NCBI GenBank assembly: GCA_036971615.1
Contig: JAYKKR010000005.1
Span: 1,364,001 to 1,428,000, forward strand
Direction: 5' to 3'
Origin: Amyloporia xantha
Taxonomy: Eukaryota; Basidiomycota; Agaricomycetes; Polyporales; Adustoporiaceae
Length of the DNA: 64,000 nt
The notes beneath the pieces are model-generated. The model was not told the origin of the DNA and did not search any database. It saw nothing but the letters and a program-made list of their open reading frames with translations. The translations under genes were made by a program, and so were the position numbers. Position 1 is the first letter of the stretch. Every line of letters begins with the position of its first letter. Shown one piece after another: positions 57,633 through 64,000 of the stretch.

Positions 57633-59043
57633 TTCTTGCAGTTGGGACTCCCATGCAGCTACCTCGAGCTCTACTGTGAACCTGTGATATCGTGCTCTTC
57701 TCGCAGACTATGGCGTAAACGTACCGACATTTCTCTCAGTGCTGGATCATTAAATCTGGAGATCGTACTTAAGATGCGACGTATACATCGATTATCTTGC
57801 ATACCAACGTTGTCGAGGGAAATTTGGTCATAGTCATGTTGCCGCCATGGATTGTTTCTCATGACAGCTTCACTTTCTCATTTTGGTTTTGAAATGTAGG
57901 AAGGATGGCACAATGACGCGGCAATTGAAAATATGGAATTTCGCGATGCTCATTCTACGGCATGCGGATACGTTTTTTGAGCTGTCAAACATACGAGCCA
58001 CCAACTTATCACGCCTGACAACGATCCAAGCATAGCTCTATTAACAAGGTTTAATTGGGATCACGAAAGGGGGTCTTTTCCAGACAGATCTACTTATGCT
58101 GGCGAGGTAGAGGGCCCTCAGGGAAATAAACTACTCTCCACACCTGCGTTCGAGTCTCTATATCTGGACGTTGCGCACGCTAGGACTCATGTTCTTACAG
58201 ACCTTCATTAACACTTTCAGATAAGAATCTGATGAGCACTTATGCGACTCTTGCCGGATGCTCTGAAGTCGGACGCTTCATAACCTCATTGAACGTTTTA
58301 TAGGCAGGTATATCTGACAGCTCTCTAATGGCTCCACAGCGTGACGCATATACAGTTCGCTCGGAGTAGAAGGCTCCTGAACCATCCGAAGGCATGTCAG
58401 ATCCATCGCTGGACAAAAGCGATTTAGACGCGGGAACACTGACATTTTCTAGTATTCTTCATTATAAATGTGAAGTTTCTTCATGCCATTCTTGCCGGAC
58501 AGCTCTATATTCTGTCACTGTACGGATAAGAAGCGGACAGGCTCAGACAGGAGACGCAGCCATGGGCCTCTACGCCGAGCGGCGGGGATCAGTGAGTTCT
58601 AATTTACTTGTTTGCTTCACATTTTGTGTTACTCTGCGACAGCTACTAGCCGTCCCAAACACTCGCTCCCATTGTTGAGTAACGTTTGCGATTCATTATT
58701 CACCGTATCAGGGAATTTGGAGAGAAAACATGTCGAAAACACTCATGTTCATTTCAACTGAACTTCAGTTCCAACCGCCGGAGCATGTTTTTACTATGGA
58801 TCAGGAGCTTTAGATTCAGGTACAGGCACAGGTGTACAGAACTCTATGTCATGTCAAGAATCGAGAGCTCTATGGGACATTCGCCTTTCACGGAAGTCGA
58901 GTGTGAGAAAGTCGACTTATCAGCCTTGCCCATGTGCCAGGACACATTCTATGGCACATAATCGGCAGATTGAGATGGTTGACAGTATATATATTCTGAA
59001 GCCTCGCTGGAAGCTGATGCACATCCCATTCACAAGCATCCCA
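57633..59043. other. Gene-free stretch of 1.4 kb
   Basis: Between repeat copy B and the short-chain dehydrogenase. Only short open frames; none supported. Confidence 0.45.
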
Positions 59044-60092
59044 ATGTCCTCGTCTAGAATTTGGTTTAGTGCGTGTTACTCCATTTTCTTTTGAACTTGA
59101 TTTGTTGATCTCCTGTGATTCCAGTCACCGGATCATCGTCGGGCTTTGGGCGGCATGTTACTGAACTCGCGCTGGAGAATGGTGACATCGCGATTGCGAC
59201 GCTCCGCAATCCCGCAGCACTCGCAGATCTCACAGCGAAGTATGACTCCGATAAGCTTCTAGTCCTCAAACTCGATGTCAGCCAGCCCGAAGAGATAGTC
59301 CAGGCATTTGCTAAGGCTGAAGAAACGTTCGGGAGAATCGACGTCGTGTTCAATAATGCCGGATACGGGCTGATGAGCGAAGTTGAAGGAACGCCGGACA
59401 GCGACGCTCGTGAAATGTTCGAGGTGAACTTTTGGGGGGCGGCTAACGTCAGTGGAGAGGCAGTTCGGTTCTTCCGAGAAGTGAACAAGCCTGCTGGAGG
59501 AAGACTTCTTCAGGTCTCCTCGGGAGGGGGTGTTCAGGGTCTTTCTGCACTGGGTTACTACTGTGCTAGCAAATCTGGTATGTCCTTTCGCTACGCCGAT
59601 GGTTTGGTTACTGGTGTTGATTATCTGCATTAGCACTTGAAGGTCTAACGGAGGCGCTCGCTGCTGAAATGCGACCTGAATGGAACATCAAGGTGAGCTA
59701 AGCTACATAGTTACTTAATATGAGCAGGTTAACAAATCTCCCACCGCCAGATAGTCTTGCTCGACTTAGGTGGCTTCCTTACCAATGCTGGCCGCAACAT
59801 GATACGGACACCTCCCCATCCCGCTTATATCGATCCTGTATCGAAGACGGCGACCGCGCGGAACTATCTGCAGGTCAACCCAAGGATGCCTGGTGATGCT
59901 AGGAAGGCCACGTCCGCAATCTACCAGGTTGCGGCGCTTCCCAATCCGCCGTTCAGATTCCCACTGGGCAAGGATGCTCTTGAGGCTATGAAAAAGAAGG
60001 GGGAGAGTCTGATCGCGGCCGCTGAAGATAACACCTCGTGGTCGGAGGGACTAGAGCTAGACATCAGCGAGCTTCGGCGTCTCGTCGCCTGA
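59044..60092 (+). CDS. Short-chain dehydrogenase/reductase
   Basis: Classical SDR using NAD(P)H; the substrate is unknown. Short first exon MSSSRIWF, then ITGSSSGFGRHVTELALENG (TGxxxGxG cofactor motif), VLKLDVSQPEEIVQAF, DVVFNNAGYGLMSEVEGTP (NNAG), NFWGAANVSGEAV, LLQVSSGGGVQG and the catalytic YYCASKSALEGLTEALAAEM (YxxxK split by an intron). The C-terminal substrate region includes LLDLGGFLTNAGRN and ends LDISELRRLVA, stop at 60090-60092. Three short introns follow GT-AG rules. No signal peptide. Family recognition is firm. Confidence 0.9.
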
Positions 60093-60490
60093 TACAAAAT
60101 TCAGCACGCAAGATCTACGTGTTGCTAGGTGGTCATGATGATGAATACTTGCAATGTCTTGTGTGTCCTGGGCCGGGCTATATCGGCATCACTTCTGTAT
60201 GTCTGACTTCGAGATATGTCTCCTCCTTTTGAATTTTACATTGTCCTGTGATGTATTGTCAGCGAGAATGCGCAGCGCTACCATCACGGTGTGTTGTCAA
60301 CTTCTCATGCCCAGACTGGATGACCATGTTACGTGAGTCAAAGTTGATATTACAGCACACTTGACCACTATGACCATGGCATCCGTCACAAATACACCGA
60401 GAGACGAACTAATTATCATGAAACGCTACTGATACAAATAGAGCAAAATTTGGACATCCGTCCCCGTGGAAGAATGAATCTTCAATCATA
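60093..60490. other. Intergenic between convergent genes
   Basis: 3' flanks of the SDR gene and of the Con-6 gene. Nothing else seen. Confidence 0.5.
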
Positions 60491-61045
60491 TTACACAGCA
60501 CCGTATCCTTTGAGGTACTCCCTAGCATGTTGCTTAGCAGCCTCGGATACGCGAGGATCTGCAACAAAATGTTCGTCACTTGTCTCAATTGCGTTGATAG
60601 ATATCGACTAACTGTGCAACGCAGCTTTGTACCCAGCAAGGACACGCTTCTCATGCTCGTCCTCAGAAACGTCGGGATCCCTTTCGACGGTGTAACCGGC
60701 GGCTTCGAGCACCTCTTGAGCGTGCCGCTTTGCCTCGTCGGAAGTGCGATCATCTGGGCGCAATCGATCAGTACCTACCAACGGGCATGCACGGTACGCA
60801 ACAGACGTACTGTTTAGGGTCGCCTTGTAACCACCAAGAACGCGATTGGTATCCTGTCCCGTAGCAGCGAATTCTGGAGAAGTGCCAACCTCCTCTGTTG
60901 TACCCAAGCCGTCAAGTCTGTCCGCAGCACGCTCCTTGGCCTCTTCAGAGACGTTCGGGTTGTGAATCGCAGCTTTCAGGCCCGCAGCAACGCGGTTCGG
61001 GTCCTTCTCTATCCCGATAGTACGCGTCAGAAACACGTCAAGCAT
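60491..61045 (-). CDS. Conidiation-specific protein 6 (Con-6) family
   Basis: Small hydrophilic Con-6 repeat protein; relatives are induced in spores and stress, and the biochemical role is unclear. Con-6 units: DPNRVAAGLKAAIHNPNVSE (first), TNRVLGGYKATLNS with TSDEAKRHAQEVLEAAG (second), and KRVLAGYKAALHS with DPRVSEAAKQHAREYLKGYG (third). Units are joined across short introns, so exon and repeat boundaries coincide roughly. It starts MLDVFLTRTIGIEKDP; the first dozen residues are not typical, so the real start could use an unseen upstream exon. Ends GYGAV, stop TAA at 60491-60493. A TATAAATA box lies about 135 bp upstream. Confidence 0.85.
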
Positions 61046-61178
61046 TTACGTTATATTTACCGCTGTTGTATGCCATATTAAATATGCAATTATGGTGGAA
61101 GTGCACAGTGGTTGGTGGAGCTTAAGATAACGAGGGGGCTGAAGTCTTGGAAGACACCACCGTGGAATTCGCCCTCTT

Positions 61179-61186
61179 TATTTATA
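61179..61186 (-). promoter_or_regulatory. TATA box of the Con-6 gene
   Basis: TATAAATA on the minus strand, about 135 bp upstream of the predicted start codon. Confidence 0.55.
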
Positions 61187-62404
61187 CCCTCTGATGAGTC
61201 ATGACTGTATTGAAGTGGGGACCCTGGTGGCACTGTGGAGAGATCTCGCGCGTGAGCCATTGTGGTACGTGTGGAGACGTGGGGTCAACGTCAGGTCACG
61301 AGATCGCGTCGTAGATCGCGATTTCCATAATGGGAAATCTTACGAGGCGCCAGATCTCTCAGCTGAGAAGACCCTATCGTTCCCCTTTTGACGACGATTT
61401 TAGAGCGCAGTTTCCCTCAGTATATTCCTCAAACTCACCATCCTTGAAACGTGATGAAAGGCATGCAAATGCAGATAGCTGCCTATCAAGTTTCAGCCAC
61501 GGACTGAGCGCCGTGCTATTCGCTGACGTGTTCCTGTAGGAAATGCATATATGTCACAGAAGACTAGACTCGCTTTCCACAGCTATCTTCAGCTTGACTG
61601 TATCTGGCAAGCTTTTAATGGCTTACATCTCGTAAAGATTAGTACCACGTGCTTCTTTGTTCACATGGTCAGATTGTAGGCGCGAAGGCAGCAACTTGGT
61701 TCGGACGCCGTGGCTGCCGCTCAAGCCTCACATTGTTTCGGTCTACTCAACTTCCTCATACTTTCAAGCGCTTATATATCCGCAGCTCCATATCTTGAGA
61801 CTTGGGCTCTCTATTGCCGACAATGCAGAAACTCTAAACTGCGTAGATGATGGTCAAAATTCAAGCGTGCACTATCTGATCCTGCAACTACAATCGTGCA
61901 ATGATGGGAATTTCTTATCATTTCATAGAGCACAGGGAACGAGGATAGAGTATGCAGAATTTATTTTTGCAAACAGCTCTAAGGATAGAAGCAGATCTAC
62001 TCCGACGTCTACAGGTGTGCACAAATTTAAATATCCATGTCCTGTCCCAACTGAGACGCTCTATGACTTCACTATTTATGACTTCACTATTTATGGAGAT
62101 CTCCTAGACTGAATGAATGCAACAATGTCCGAGGAAGCTATGGTGCACACGTTGTTAATGCTTCAAATTGCACAAGTGACCTGTATCAGGGTCTGCCAAA
62201 CGGCACTCAGGTACGCTGAGAGACCACTAGGGCACCCATCGGCTGAGACACCACTAGGGCACCCATCGGCTGAGACACCACTAGGGCACCCATCGCCGAT
62301 GAGATGCCTTCAATCAGGCTCCTGAAGACGCCACTAGTATGGCTGCAGCTATAAAGTCCTCAAGCTCGAGTATTATTCTCACAGCTCGATACTCCGTCAA
62401 CAAT
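61187..62404. other. Intergenic, 1.2 kb, with small repeats
   Basis: No supported gene. Contains a direct duplication TATGACTTCACTATT (about 62062-62093) and the 27-bp tandem repeats listed separately. Confidence 0.5.
62215..62295 (+). repeat. Three tandem 27-bp repeats
   Basis: Units 62215-62241, 62242-62268 and 62269-62295, each GCTGAGACACCACTAGGGCA followed by CCCATCG; unit 1 differs by about two bases. They lie about 110 bp upstream of the hydrolase copy 2 start codon. Confidence 0.9.
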
Positions 62405-64000
62405 ATGCCTCTAGCCCCAGTTAATGACAAAGGCACGCAGCTCTACTACGAGGATAGTGGCTCTCCCCCTGGATCGGGGACATATGTCACCCTTGTGCTT
62501 GTTCACGGGACGATATTTCACTCCGGTGAGTACTGGCAATCAAATGCACGTGTGTATAGGCTATGGGGCCTTTCTTCATACTCTGTATTATTATGGGGCT
62601 TTCCTCTTATCTTGTGTTACTTCAATCAACTTTGGTACTGGTGCTGTGTACCACCATGGCGTATTCCGGACAGACCTCTGGTATGTCCCGCGGTCAACAT
62701 TTTCATATACTGCGACTCTTCGATGCATAAGGCTTATGCTCTCTATGCCAAGTGCAGCTAACGTCGTACTAGGGTGACTATGGGGCCCGTGTGTCGTGAC
62801 ACTACGTACTCTCGGTCTTCTTATTTTCGTCCAAGCGATTTTCATAGCCTCATCGAAACCTTCGTATTTAATTCTCGGGCACCTGCTTGCTACTTTTTTT
62901 ATCAAGGACAGCTTCGAACCAGACTGCTGCATTGATTTCTGACACTCTGGTTTTCGTTATAGGTAATTTTCAACACCTGTTCCCTTTTGCCGCCGAGAAC
63001 AATCTCCGCCTCGTTGCTGTCAATTTGCGCCACTATCCGGGCTCCACCCCTCTCTCTCCCGAGGAGTTAGCCGCTCTCAAGTCAGATGCAGAGAGCCAGG
63101 CTTCGTTTACTCGCGACCGCGGACTTGAAATTGCAGCTTTCCTCGAGTGGTTCATTTACAAAGAGAACATTCCAAAGAAAGGTCCCCTTACGAGTCGCAC
63201 TGACGGTGATCAAATCGAGGGAGGGCTCTCTATCCTTGGCTGGTCATCGGGAAATTGCATTACTCTGTCTTTTCTGGCGCACGCCGACGGCTTGTCCAAG
63301 GAAAGCCAGGATCTATTGAACGGGTATTTGCGGGCTGCTGTCATCTATGGTGTGTACTTACAAGTGTTGTGCCGCGATATGGTAATAACTCCTGCGACCA
63401 TTAGATCCATGCACGCATGCGTTCGGCGTTCCTCCCCCTTCACTCGAAGAATTGTACGGTCCTATAGGCGATCCGAAGGTTCCTCCTGAGGAAGTAGCGC
63501 AGGTCTTTTCCACCTGGGTGTCAAGTTATTTTATTCATTCTCCTTCGGTCCTGTCTTCGTTCACGTCCTTGCCCCGGGACGAGTTCATCGCCGGACTATC
63601 GCATACGTCAATCGCCGATCCGGGTCCTGATCAGCAGCCCACGCTTGAGCGCATGTCTGCGGCTGAGGTTGACTCGGTTACGGATTGGGCGGGCGCTCTC
63701 GACGCGCACATACCGATGCTGAACGTGGACCGTTCAATCTACAGCGAGAACATGCGCCGCGCCCTCCATCAAGCGACCGTGTGGCCGGACTTGCGCATCA
63801 CTCTGGTATGGTTCGATCTGTCAGTTGGAGAAACGCTTTTAGCGGCATGGAGTTTGGCGAGGATGGTCCAGCAATCGTGGCCTACCGGAGCCCGGCAGGT
63901 CGATGTGAAGAGGATGGAGAACGCCAACCACTTCGTGAGCCGTATCGTCAACTCTTCATATTGCGTGTTCTCAACGGTCTATTTCTCAAGCCGCATTGGG
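62405..64000 (+). CDS. Alpha/beta hydrolase fold protein (copy 2), 3' end off the window
   Basis: Close paralogue of the 51733-53339 gene with the same exon plan. Starts MPLAPVNDKGTQLYYEDSG, then TLVLVHGTIFHSG, a long intron of about 440 nt (to 62962), NFQHLFPFAAENNLRLVAVN and LRHYPGSTPLS. Nucleophile elbow LGWSSGN, then AFGVPPPSLEELYGPIGD, WVSSYFIHSPSVLSSFTSL, HTSIADPGPDQQPTLERMS and ENANHF at 63934. There a donor site begins an intron; by analogy the final exon (with the catalytic histidine region HWDQP) lies just beyond the window. An intron after VIY (about 63351-63408) is also present. Function presumed esterase-like. Confidence 0.85.

Overview
The window looks like nuclear DNA of a filamentous basidiomycete (Agaricomycetes, possibly Polyporales; the order is a guess). 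Genes sit close together on both strands. Nearly all are split by many short GT-AG introns of about 45-70 nt. The products are eukaryotic and fungal, including DASH subunit Duo1, Con-6 repeats, an HbrB TORC2 subunit and a protein with the basidiomycete-type AGRTNPxE tail. No tRNA, rRNA or CRISPR array was recognised.

Layout. 0-37.5 kb is mostly housekeeping: the N-terminal part of a TOM1/HUWE1 HECT ligase (-), SUB1/PC4 (+), an MCP2-type ABC1 kinase (-), an orphan ORF, a GYP5-type RabGAP (-), bleomycin hydrolase (+), two tandem zinc alcohol dehydrogenases (-) flanking a six-unit foldback array, TFIIH subunit SSL1 (+), a basidiomycete-type protein (-), a cysteine-rich single-pass membrane protein (-), DUO1 (-) divergent from BRE1 (+), mitoribosomal uS9m (-) and Golgi CASP/COY1 (+). 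A second TATA plus hairpin-repeat locus lies at 38.0-38.6 kb. QRI7 (-) and an HbrB TORC2 subunit (+) follow.

44-64 kb is more accessory: two divergent FAD monooxygenases, two related alpha/beta hydrolases, a short-chain dehydrogenase, a Con-6 protein and a disordered protein, mixed with several non-autonomous mobile elements. The enzyme set would suit oxidation and hydrolysis of small aromatic or ester compounds, but no pathway is proven.

Mobile and repeated DNA: a 487-bp MULE-like element with perfect 106-bp terminal repeats and a 9-bp target duplication; a 418-bp Tc1/mariner-like MITE with TA duplication; a 700-bp element with about 200-bp imperfect terminal repeats; and a 0.8-0.9 kb repeat present twice in opposite orientation 30 kb apart, built from mini-palindromes and a recurring 15-nt motif.

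The two most unusual signals are (1) the TATA-led array of six foldback units at 15.8-16.5 kb, whose outer stems change in sequence from unit to unit while staying complementary, and (2) four otherwise intact genes that each need exactly one base skipped to stay in frame. One of these sits at a CCC-TGA site that would read correctly by +1 frameshifting, although base-insertion errors in the assembly are the simpler explanation.
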